Shown: positions 44,498 to 50,630 of the stretch, piece after piece
Position numbering within the stretch: position 1 is the first letter of the stretch
How the letters are laid out: each line of letters opens with the position of its first letter
Source: Fluviicola sp.
Lineage (GTDB): Bacteria > Bacteroidota > Bacteroidia > Flavobacteriales_D > Crocinitomicaceae
Direction: 5' to 3'
Length of the DNA stretch: 50,630 bases
Assembly (NCBI GenBank): GCA_017983675.1
Contig: JAGOAZ010000013.1
Coordinates: forward strand, 28,369 to 78,998
Program-made: the position numbers and the translations under genes
Notes under the pieces: model-generated
Database searches by the model: none
The model's input: only the letters and a program-made list of their open reading frames with translations
What the model was told of the DNA's origin: nothing

Positions 44498-45010
44498 ATG
44501 GGAAAAAGATATAACAATATTATTATTTTGTCAGTATTCTCAATAATGATTAGTAATACCAGTTTTTCTCAAGTAAAAACTAAGGAATTGAAAAGTTTGT
44601 TATCAGAAAATGCAATTTTGAACGATAACAAAAATCAATTATTTTTAGATCTTAATTGTAATGTTAATTTAGACTCTTTAGGACAAGAATTCATATTAAG
44701 TTTTAAAAACAATCCCTTTAATTTTGATGATAATTGTGAATTTTTAATTATTATTAATGATGTTCTAATTCTAGAAAATAGATTCAAAGAATTTGAAAGT
44801 TATAAGTTAAAGATTCCTGAAATACTATTGAATAAAAAAACAGCTCCTAAAGTTGTTTTTATTCATGACAATAAAAGTTACATTTTTACATGTGGACAAT
44901 CTCTAAAAACAATTAAAAGTAGTGATACCAAAATTCATATAGTATTTACACCTACAAATGAATATGAAACAATTTATTTTGTTTCAACAGATAACTCGAA
45001 TGAATACTAA
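44498..45010 (+). CDS. Exported protein of unknown function (cassette 2)
   Basis: 170 residues with a signal peptide (NNIIILSVFSIMISNTSFSQ) and a soluble body with Asn/Lys-rich loops and strand-like stretches (ELFILSFKNN-type EFILSFKNNPFNFDD; KAPKVVFIHDNKSYIFTCGQ). No family recognised. Second gene in cassette 2, 73 bp after the previous one. Confidence 0.6.
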   Translation: MGKRYNNIIILSVFSIMISNTSFSQVKTKELKSLLSENAILNDNKNQLFLDLNCNVNLDSLGQEFILSFKNNPFNFDDNCEFLIIINDVLILENRFKEFESYKLKIPEILLNKKTAPKVVFIHDNKSYIFTCGQSLKTIKSSDTKIHIVFTPTNEYETIYFVSTDNSNEY

Positions 45011-45135
45011 AGATTTTTAGTTTTGGGTCAAATGATAGTTTGCCTATTCAGAAAATCCGAATTAAATGTATTAAAAGAATGATATTAAAAACACAATTCA
45101 AAATGCCTAGAAATGAGGCGAAAATTTAATAGCTC

Positions 45136-45651
45136 ATGTATTCAAAGAAATATTATATAAAAATTAATACAATCCTTACTTTTTTAGTTTTTACAACTTT
45201 TTGCTTTGGACAAAGAAATAGTTTCAAACTAGTTTCTGTAAAGAAAAATTCCGATTTTAATTCCGAAAAATTGAAATCAGAAATTTCGCCAATATATGGA
45301 TTAGATAGTACATTTAATGTTGTGTCAGGTTGTTTTACAACATATCTTTTCTTGGAAGAAAATTTTGGTCATAGTTTTGGCGATTCAACAATTTCTAAAT
45401 ACTACAATGTATTAATATTGAAGGCGAATAATTCAAATAAAATTGTAGATGGATATGTCTACACATTAGGTTGGGCAGAATTTCCGTCTAGTTGTGTTCT
45501 TTTTAAACTATTAAATGCAAAAATTAAACTAAAAGACGGATTAGAACTAAGCAAGTTGAAATTTCGTTTAGTTGGTGATGCTAATTATTGTGGGCAGGAT
45601 AAAAATTTATCTTTAAATCAAATAATTCACATAGATATTGTTGTTGACTAG
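45136..45651 (+). CDS. Exported protein of unknown function (cassette 2)
   Basis: 171 residues with a signal peptide (ILTFLVFTTFCFGQ) and a soluble body of beta strands (FLEENFGHSFGDSTISKYYN; GYVYTLGWAEFPSSCVLFKL). No family recognised. It closes the second cassette and is followed by repeat B copy 3 and repeat A copy 2. Confidence 0.6.
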   Translation: MYSKKYYIKINTILTFLVFTTFCFGQRNSFKLVSVKKNSDFNSEKLKSEISPIYGLDSTFNVVSGCFTTYLFLEENFGHSFGDSTISKYYNVLILKANNSNKIVDGYVYTLGWAEFPSSCVLFKLLNAKIKLKDGLELSKLKFRLVGDANYCGQDKNLSLNQIIHIDIVVD

Positions 45652-45700
45652 TTATATCTAATTGTTATTGTTTTGGTTACTATGTATTCTAATTCTTATT

Positions 45701-45772
45701 AAAACACTACCCCGTTTTCAATTGAATAAATCATTATATTTAACCTAACGGTTGCTACAAACAAAAACAACA
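45701..45772 (+). repeat. Intergenic repeat B, copy 3
   Basis: AAACACTACCCCGTTTTCAA, then TTGAATAAATCATTATATTT and AACCTAACGGTTGCTACAAA, matching copy 2 closely. It sits between cassettes 2 and 3. Confidence 0.85.
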
Positions 45773-45823
45773 GTGATTTCAACTTATTTATCAAAATAAA
45801 AGCAATAAAAAAATTAATAATTC

Positions 45824-45867
45824 ATTTCTTGCAGACTTGGATTTATGGTTGGGTGGTGAATGAATAA
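45824..45867 (+). repeat. Repeat A, copy 2 (displaced 3' end of the SH3-like gene)
   Basis: Encodes FLQTWIYGWVVNE and a TAA stop, identical at the protein level to the parental 3' end (41653..41700). No gene body precedes it. The next gene begins 11 bp later. Confidence 0.9.
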
Positions 45868-45878
45868 TAATTGAAAAT

Positions 45879-46607
45879 ATGAAATTTATAGTCTTTTTCT
45901 TTTTTTGTTTTCTACTTTTCTCTTGTGAGAATTATGATAAATCAGATGATTTATCTGTTTTTAATAATGAATATTTATTGAATAATAATTATTTTTTTGA
46001 TCACATAAAAAAAGACATCAATAGCATTTACATTTTTCGTTCAATTTTTGAATATTCGAGTAGTACTTGTACGCAAATAGATGAAAAAGGTAATGTAACT
46101 TATTATGTTTTTGATACGAAACCTCAGTATTATGATAATCAAAGAAGTTGTAACAGTTTTGCATCAAGAAAAAATAATTCAACTGTTACTATTCATATTC
46201 TTAAAAATAAAATCAATTTAAACATGTTGAAAATTGATAAGGTTCAGTTTCTCAATAAACTATACAAAAATATAAACAGGTATATAAATTACTCCATTTT
46301 TATCCCGAAGAAAAATACTGTTTTTAGCATTCCATGTAGGTTTCCAGAAAATAATTACTCTCAAAAAGAGCGCACGATTCTTAAATGGATTGAAAATCAA
46401 GTATCAAAAATATCTTTGCCAGAACATTTGTTTTTTAAAACGTTTATAGATAGATCATATAGACACACTGTTACTAAATCACTCATACAAAATCCAAATT
46501 ATTTTCAATTTATTGATAAAAAACTGATTATTCCAAACAAGGATTATTCCATTTTTTTTCACGGTAGTATATACGATTCTATAGGAAAATATGATTATAA
46601 AAAATAG
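45879..46607 (+). CDS. Lipoprotein of unknown function (cassette 3)
   Basis: 242 residues with a lipoprotein signal (FIVFFFFCFLLFSC, Cys16) and a Lys/Asn/Tyr-rich body. Segments such as DDIKSYKF-like KKDINSIYIFRSIFEYSSST and LFFKTFIDRSYRHTVTKSLI give no family. It starts 11 bp after repeat A copy 2 and overlaps the next gene by 17 bp, which is the tightest spacing in the locus and suggests the two products work together. Confidence 0.65.
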   Translation: MKFIVFFFFCFLLFSCENYDKSDDLSVFNNEYLLNNNYFFDHIKKDINSIYIFRSIFEYSSSTCTQIDEKGNVTYYVFDTKPQYYDNQRSCNSFASRKNNSTVTIHILKNKINLNMLKIDKVQFLNKLYKNINRYINYSIFIPKKNTVFSIPCRFPENNYSQKERTILKWIENQVSKISLPEHLFFKTFIDRSYRHTVTKSLIQNPNYFQFIDKKLIIPNKDYSIFFHGSIYDSIGKYDYKK

Positions 46608-47127
46608 AACATTATTAATACTAATATTGATCAATGCTTTTATAATTTTTCAATTTGAATTGTTCAATAAAAAGTATGCAAATTCTGTTTTCATAAAAAC
46701 ACAAAAAATAAGTAATTCAATATCGTTGAAATCAACATCTTATTCATGTTTTATGTTTAACGGTGATTACTGTATGATATGTGATGGTGCAAATATTGAT
46801 ATAAAGAATGAAAACTATGAAATTAAAAAACTGATTGCTTACAGAATTTTCCAAAATGAATTGCAATTTAGTTTTTATTACAGATCTACAAAGCCACTTT
46901 TTGCAAAATTAAACCTGAAGGAGCTTTCAATTTATTCGAAACCTAAATTTGAATTTTTAAGAAATAATCAAAACATTGATGATACTTGGATCAATTTGGA
47001 AGATCCTCCTCATATAGTTTATTATTGGAAAATTTATTTGATCATTTTTTCAATTTCATTACTTAGTTTCATATTGCTCTTGTTTAGAAACAGCTATCAA
47101 TATGTAAAAAGATTCATTAAGAGGTGA
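46591..47127 (+). CDS. Membrane protein of unknown function (cassette 3)
   Basis: 178 residues with a signal-anchor at the N-terminus (LLILILINAFIIFQFELF) and a C-terminal membrane helix (IYLIIFSISLLSFILLLF) followed by a basic tail. The loop between them is about 115 residues and would be exposed on one side of the membrane. Overlaps the previous gene by 17 bp. No family recognised. Confidence 0.6.
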   Translation: MIIKNRTLLILILINAFIIFQFELFNKKYANSVFIKTQKISNSISLKSTSYSCFMFNGDYCMICDGANIDIKNENYEIKKLIAYRIFQNELQFSFYYRSTKPLFAKLNLKELSIYSKPKFEFLRNNQNIDDTWINLEDPPHIVYYWKIYLIIFSISLLSFILLLFRNSYQYVKRFIKR

Positions 47128-47317
47128 ATTTCACTATTTTTATTAGCAAAATAACAACTTGTATAACAACAAGTTATCTACATTTGCCCAAATAAAAAAC
47201 ACTTAAAAAATAAGTTGTACAAACTTCAATCCTAGTTTAATGTAAAGCATGTTTTTTCTGTTTCATTTTTATTTCATCGAAGAAAAACAGTATATTTAAA
47301 CCTATCTAAAATTACTT

Positions 47318-48421
47318 GTGAAAAAATATTCAGCCATTCTTATTGATGAAACAATTGAAAATCAGCGCTCAACAGGTGAGTTGTGTTTTCAATCCGATCA
47401 ATTAATTTTTTCCAATGCTACTCTCAGTCGCTCCATATTATTTGAGAATTTGGAAATAAAACCTGGTGGTGCAAATAATCGGATGATATTCTTTTTGGAG
47501 AAAGGAAATCCGAATTTCAGTATTTACACCGATCAACAGTCTGTTCTGAAAAACGAAATTTTGTTGCAAATACCGTCACTCAATGCTCAATTAAAGAAAA
47601 CAAAAAAAACGTCAAAACGCTTTGTCTATTCCATTTTAGTGGTCTTGTCTGTAATGCTTTTACTTGTCCTTTCAGTCGTTTTGTCGAAAGATTGGATGGT
47701 CCGCAAAGTAGCTGAAAAAGTACCAACAAGCTGGGAAAAGAAAGCAGGTGACCAACTGTTTACCTTGATTCAGTCGGACCATAAACTGGTAGAAATGGAT
47801 TCGTTAAAAACGGTTTTTCTTCAGGTTGCAAAACCACTGATTGACCAAGCGAGAAAAAAAGGAGTAGAAGTGGAAGTGTATTTCTCCAATAATCCCAGTA
47901 TCAACGCTTTTGCACTTCCGGGTGGTAAAGTTGTGATTCAATATGGATTGATTGAAAACGCAAAATCATGGGAAGAAGTGATGGGAGTGATGGGGCACGA
48001 ATTGGCTCACGTTACAGAACGACATCACGTGCGCAGTATCATCAACAGTTTGGGGATTTACGCTGTCATTTCAGCCATGATAGGCGATGTTTCTGCAATT
48101 GCTGGAACCATTCTTAGCTCTGGTGGCGATTTGGCTTCGTTGTCCAATAGCCGAAAATTTGAAACAGAAGCTGACGAACAAGGACTGGAATTTTTGATGC
48201 AAGCACATATAAATCCTCAGGGATTGATTGACTTTTTTGGTACGTTGGATAAAGAACATCAAAAAAATCAAATGGAAAATTTGTCTTTTCTTTCCACACA
48301 TCCAGTGACCAAAGACCGCATTGCACATTTGAAGAAAATTATTGCTTCCAAGAAAAGTGTTTATGCCCCTTTGCCATCAAACTTTTCATCATTTAAAAAA
48401 TCTTTTAAACTTAAAATATGA
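47318..48421 (+). CDS. M48-family metallopeptidase with N-terminal PH-like segment
   Basis: 367 residues: an N-terminal beta-rich segment (residues 1-90), one membrane helix (VYSILVVLSVMLLLVLSVVL), then an M48 peptidase domain with the zinc motif HELAH (His227-Glu228-His231) and the third ligand Glu282 in ETEADEQG. M48 enzymes are membrane-associated endopeptidases, here with the catalytic domain anchored by one helix. The GTG at 47318 is the start. It overlaps the first AIM24 gene by 4 bp (ATGA), so translation is coupled. Its substrate is unknown; the operon partners make AIM24-type proteins a reasonable candidate. Confidence 0.85.
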   Translation: MKKYSAILIDETIENQRSTGELCFQSDQLIFSNATLSRSILFENLEIKPGGANNRMIFFLEKGNPNFSIYTDQQSVLKNEILLQIPSLNAQLKKTKKTSKRFVYSILVVLSVMLLLVLSVVLSKDWMVRKVAEKVPTSWEKKAGDQLFTLIQSDHKLVEMDSLKTVFLQVAKPLIDQARKKGVEVEVYFSNNPSINAFALPGGKVVIQYGLIENAKSWEEVMGVMGHELAHVTERHHVRSIINSLGIYAVISAMIGDVSAIAGTILSSGGDLASLSNSRKFETEADEQGLEFLMQAHINPQGLIDFFGTLDKEHQKNQMENLSFLSTHPVTKDRIAHLKKIIASKKSVYAPLPSNFSSFKKSFKLKI

Positions 48422-49080
48422 CAACAGAAATTTTAGGGAAACCTGTTTTTGCGTATATCAAAACGGTGCTCCAGCCTGGAGAAACGATTGTAGCGGAATC
48501 AGATGCCATGGCGACCATGTCGAGTGAATTGGATATGACCGCCAAATTTAACGGCGGTTTATTCGGTGCATTAGGCAAAAAAATATTCGGTGGTGAAAGT
48601 TTGTTTGTCAATCACTTTACCAACAACACCAATAAACCATTGGACCTGACCATGACGCAGGCTACGCCAGGTGATATTGTAATGCGTGAAATGAATGGCG
48701 AAACCTATTGTTTGCAACGTGGTGCATACATTGCTTCAGAACCCGGTGTGAAATTGGGCGTTAAATGGGCTGGTTTTGGATCATTCATTGGGCGAGAAGG
48801 ACTTTTCAAATTGGTGGTTTCTGGTCATGGCAAAGTGTATTTTGGAGCTTATGGTGGAATTGTGGAAAAAGAGGTGTCGGGTGAATATATCGTAGATTCA
48901 GGACATTTGGTAGCCTACGAACCAACTATGAAATTGAAACCACAATTGGCAGGCGGTATCATCGGTAGCTTTTTAGGCGGTGAAGGTTTTGTAACCAAAG
49001 TTCAAGGTTCAGGTAAAATTTATATACAAACAAGAAATATGAACGGTATGGCTTCTTGGGTAAATCGTCATTTATATTGA
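48418..49080 (+). CDS. AIM24-family protein, paralogue 1
   Basis: 220 residues with an AIM24/TerD-like beta fold: the ESDAMATMSSELDMTAKFNG start, GGESLFVNHFT near residue 60, GEYIVDSGHLVAYEP near residue 160, and a GGEGFVTKVQGSGKIYIQTR end. AIM24-type proteins were first tied to mitochondrial cristae organisation; bacterial members are common but poorly understood. ATGA overlap with the M48 gene; paralogue 2 follows 1 bp after the stop. It has no signal peptide or membrane helix. Confidence 0.85.
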   Translation: MTTEILGKPVFAYIKTVLQPGETIVAESDAMATMSSELDMTAKFNGGLFGALGKKIFGGESLFVNHFTNNTNKPLDLTMTQATPGDIVMREMNGETYCLQRGAYIASEPGVKLGVKWAGFGSFIGREGLFKLVVSGHGKVYFGAYGGIVEKEVSGEYIVDSGHLVAYEPTMKLKPQLAGGIIGSFLGGEGFVTKVQGSGKIYIQTRNMNGMASWVNRHLY

Positions 49081-49081
49081 T

Positions 49082-49798
49082 ATGGAAGAAATAACAACTC
49101 AAGAGATGCATACAAGCGGGTTGCGTGTATCCATCCAAATGCGACCAGGATCGGCGGTTGCAAATGTACTTTTAAATCCTGGAGAATCATTTACAGCAGA
49201 AGCTGGTGCGATGATAGCGATGAGTAATGACATGGAAATGAGTACAACTACCCATAAAAAAGAATCGGGTAGTATCATACGTGGTTTGAAACGAATGATT
49301 TCTGGCGAAAGTTTCTTTCTCAATCATTTCAAAGCTGGATCAAATGGAGGAAACGTTTATTTAGGGACGTCGCTGATTGGTGATATGTTTGTACATGAAT
49401 TGCATGGAGAATCAATCATTGTGCAAGGCGGTTCTTACGTAGCTAGTTCAACAACGCTCGATATCGATTTAAGTTTTCAAGGATTTAAAAATTTGATATC
49501 AAAAGAAGGTTTATTTTGGTTGAAAATTAAAGGAAATGGAACAACCATTCTCAATTCATTTGGTGCTGTTTACGCGATAGATGTTGACGGTTCGCACATT
49601 GTAGATACGGGACACATTGTGGCGTTTGAAGAAACGTTGAATTTCACCCTTTCAAAAGCAGGAAAAAGTTGGATAAGTTCTATCTTAGGTGGAGAAGGTT
49701 TGGTGTGTAAATTCAACGGAAAAGGCAAAGTTTGGGTACAGTCGCACAACACAACATCGTTTGGAAGTACTTTGGGGATTAAATTAAAACCGCGTTAA
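49082..49798 (+). CDS. AIM24-family protein, paralogue 2
   Basis: 238 residues with the same layout: GESFFLNHFKAG, SHIVDTGHIVAFEET and GGEGLVCKFNGKGKVWVQSH. The N-terminus is extended by about 15 residues relative to paralogue 1. No signal peptide. It sits 1 bp after paralogue 1 and 2 bp before paralogue 3, so the three are co-translated. Confidence 0.85.
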   Translation: MEEITTQEMHTSGLRVSIQMRPGSAVANVLLNPGESFTAEAGAMIAMSNDMEMSTTTHKKESGSIIRGLKRMISGESFFLNHFKAGSNGGNVYLGTSLIGDMFVHELHGESIIVQGGSYVASSTTLDIDLSFQGFKNLISKEGLFWLKIKGNGTTILNSFGAVYAIDVDGSHIVDTGHIVAFEETLNFTLSKAGKSWISSILGGEGLVCKFNGKGKVWVQSHNTTSFGSTLGIKLKPR

Positions 49799-49800
49799 TC

Positions 49801-50484
49801 ATGGAAACAGAAACAAAAAAAGGATTGGATTTTAATTTTGATTGCAAACCAGATTTTGGTTTAATCACAGTACAAATTCCCAACGGCACAACATTAAAAG
49901 TGGAAGCCGCTGCCATGGCAACAATGGACACAAATATCACAATGAAAACCAAATTAAAAGGTGGTTTTCGTCGTTTTTTAAGCGGTGAATCGTTGTTTAT
50001 CAATGAATTTACAGCGCAAAATGGCAATGGAAACATTCAAATTGCACCCTCTTGTCCAGGCGATGTGGATCATGTTTATTTGAACAACGAAACAATTTAT
50101 CTGCAAAATACAGCCTACGTAGCTTCTACCATGGATGTACAATTGGACACGAAATGGCAAGGACTAAACAAAGGTTTTTTCTCAGGGGAAAGCTTTTTTC
50201 TAATCAAATGTTCAGGGTCTGGTGATTTGTGGTTCAATTCTTACGGAGGCATTTTAGAAATTGACGTTACCAACGGTTATGTGGTCGATACGGGACACAT
50301 TGTAGCATTTACAGAGGGATTGGATTACCAAATTTCTCGTGTAGGTGGTTACAAATCATTGTTCTTCTCAGGCGAAGGATTTGTTTGTCGTTTTTCAGGC
50401 CAAGGTAAAGTTTGGATTCAAACCCGAAAGATTCAACCCTTTTTGAGTTGGGTAAATCCTTTCCGTCCAAAGAAAAGTAAGTGA
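49801..50484 (+). CDS. AIM24-family protein, paralogue 3
   Basis: 227 residues with GESLFINEFTAQ, GYVVDTGHIVAFTEG and GEGFVCRFSGQGKVWIQTR. The three copies keep the same spacing of conserved blocks but differ widely elsewhere, so they are old duplicates rather than recent ones and may form a heteromeric assembly. It ends the operon; a strong terminator follows at 50506. Confidence 0.85.
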   Translation: METETKKGLDFNFDCKPDFGLITVQIPNGTTLKVEAAAMATMDTNITMKTKLKGGFRRFLSGESLFINEFTAQNGNGNIQIAPSCPGDVDHVYLNNETIYLQNTAYVASTMDVQLDTKWQGLNKGFFSGESFFLIKCSGSGDLWFNSYGGILEIDVTNGYVVDTGHIVAFTEGLDYQISRVGGYKSLFFSGEGFVCRFSGQGKVWIQTRKIQPFLSWVNPFRPKKSK

Positions 50485-50505
50485 TAAATTACCAATAAAT
50501 ATGAA

Positions 50506-50542
50506 GAGGCTGTCTCAAAACACTGAGCAGCCTCTTTTTTTT
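50506..50542 (+). terminator. Intrinsic terminator of the M48-AIM24 operon
   Basis: Stem GAGGCTG/CAGCCTC with an inner CTC/GAG pair and a run of eight T residues. Confidence 0.95.
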
Positions 50543-50555
50543 ATGTGTATTTATT

Positions 50556-50630
50556 TCATCGAAAACGCATCCATTTTTCTGTTTGATTTAAAAGTTGATA
50601 AATCGTTGGCCTATTTTCAGTTTTCGCTCT
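50556..50630 (-). CDS. Possible 3' end of a minus-strand gene running off the window
   Basis: On the minus strand one frame is open from the right edge to TGA at 50556-50558 (24 codons; ends TEKWMRFR). The other two minus frames are closed. It would converge on the operon terminator. Too short to identify, and could be chance. Confidence 0.3.
   Translation of the reverse strand, partial: RAKTENRPTIYQLLNQTEKWMRFR

Noticed and set aside
1..50630. Insertion sequence, transposase or integrase
   Set aside because: No DDE transposase, tyrosine recombinase or serine recombinase is visible in any frame, so the cassette locus must rely on host recombination or an enzyme encoded elsewhere.

Overview
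The window looks like chromosomal DNA of a free-living Bacteroidota species, most likely in the Flavobacteriales (a Crocinitomicaceae/Fluviicola-like relative is my guess from gene style, not a proven assignment). The evidence is type A C-terminal sorting domains (11361..12248 and 26561..29998), a gliding-motility-type (CHU_C, type B) C-terminus (23540..26542), promoters that fit the Bacteroidota pattern TTG-N19to23-TAnnTTTG, very few Shine-Dalgarno-like starts, many lipoproteins and visibly AT-rich DNA.

Layout. 1-3.4 kb: the 3' part of a very large repeat-rich protein with two SPOR-like domains, open at the left edge, followed by a ClpS adaptor gene and a tRNA-Arg(ACG) with an unusual A19-U56 tertiary pair. 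3.8-5.7 kb: a 12-bp tandem repeat and two small exported proteins of unknown function, with a duplicated coding fragment between them. 6.2-11.1 kb: three tandem paralogous serine-protease lipoproteins, each with an intact His-Asp-Ser triad. 11.4-15 kb: a sorted secreted protein, a degenerate receiver-adenylate cyclase-HD fusion, and a KilA-N protein. 15-23.5 kb: mainly minus-strand housekeeping and regulatory genes: an ECF sigma operon, a LuxR-type response regulator, a DoxX-like membrane protein, a CNNM/CorC-type protein, a PLP aminotransferase, and a divergent VanX-like dipeptidase. 23.5-32 kb: two very large secreted T9SS substrates (one PNGase F-like with a LamG fold), a GH13 lipoprotein and an outer-membrane barrel. 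32-41 kb: a PhnA-like protein, a MauE/DoxX-thioredoxin fusion, an 88-bp tandem repeat, a TPR protein, gyrA and clpC. 41-47.1 kb: an accessory locus of eight small exported or membrane proteins behind an SH3-like secreted protein. 47.3-50.5 kb: an operon of one M48 metallopeptidase and three AIM24-family paralogues, ended by a strong terminator.

The most unusual region is 40.8-47.1 kb. The last 13 codons of the SH3-like gene (40839..41696), with its stop codon, recur twice downstream (43935.. and 45824..), each copy followed by a new set of small exported proteins. A second repeat of about 70-90 bp lies between the genes at three places, and a partial copy sits in the 4.2-5.7 kb island. This resembles a locus that grew by stepwise insertion of gene cassettes behind a conserved 3' end, as seen for displaced C-terminal fragments in Rhs/CDI loci, but no toxin is recognisable, so the function is open.

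Functional links: ClpS and ClpC are both present and would form an adaptor-unfoldase pair. The exported proteins with sorting domains imply a type IX secretion system elsewhere in the genome. The sigma factor, its membrane partner and an exported upstream protein overlap or nearly overlap and form one translationally coupled operon.
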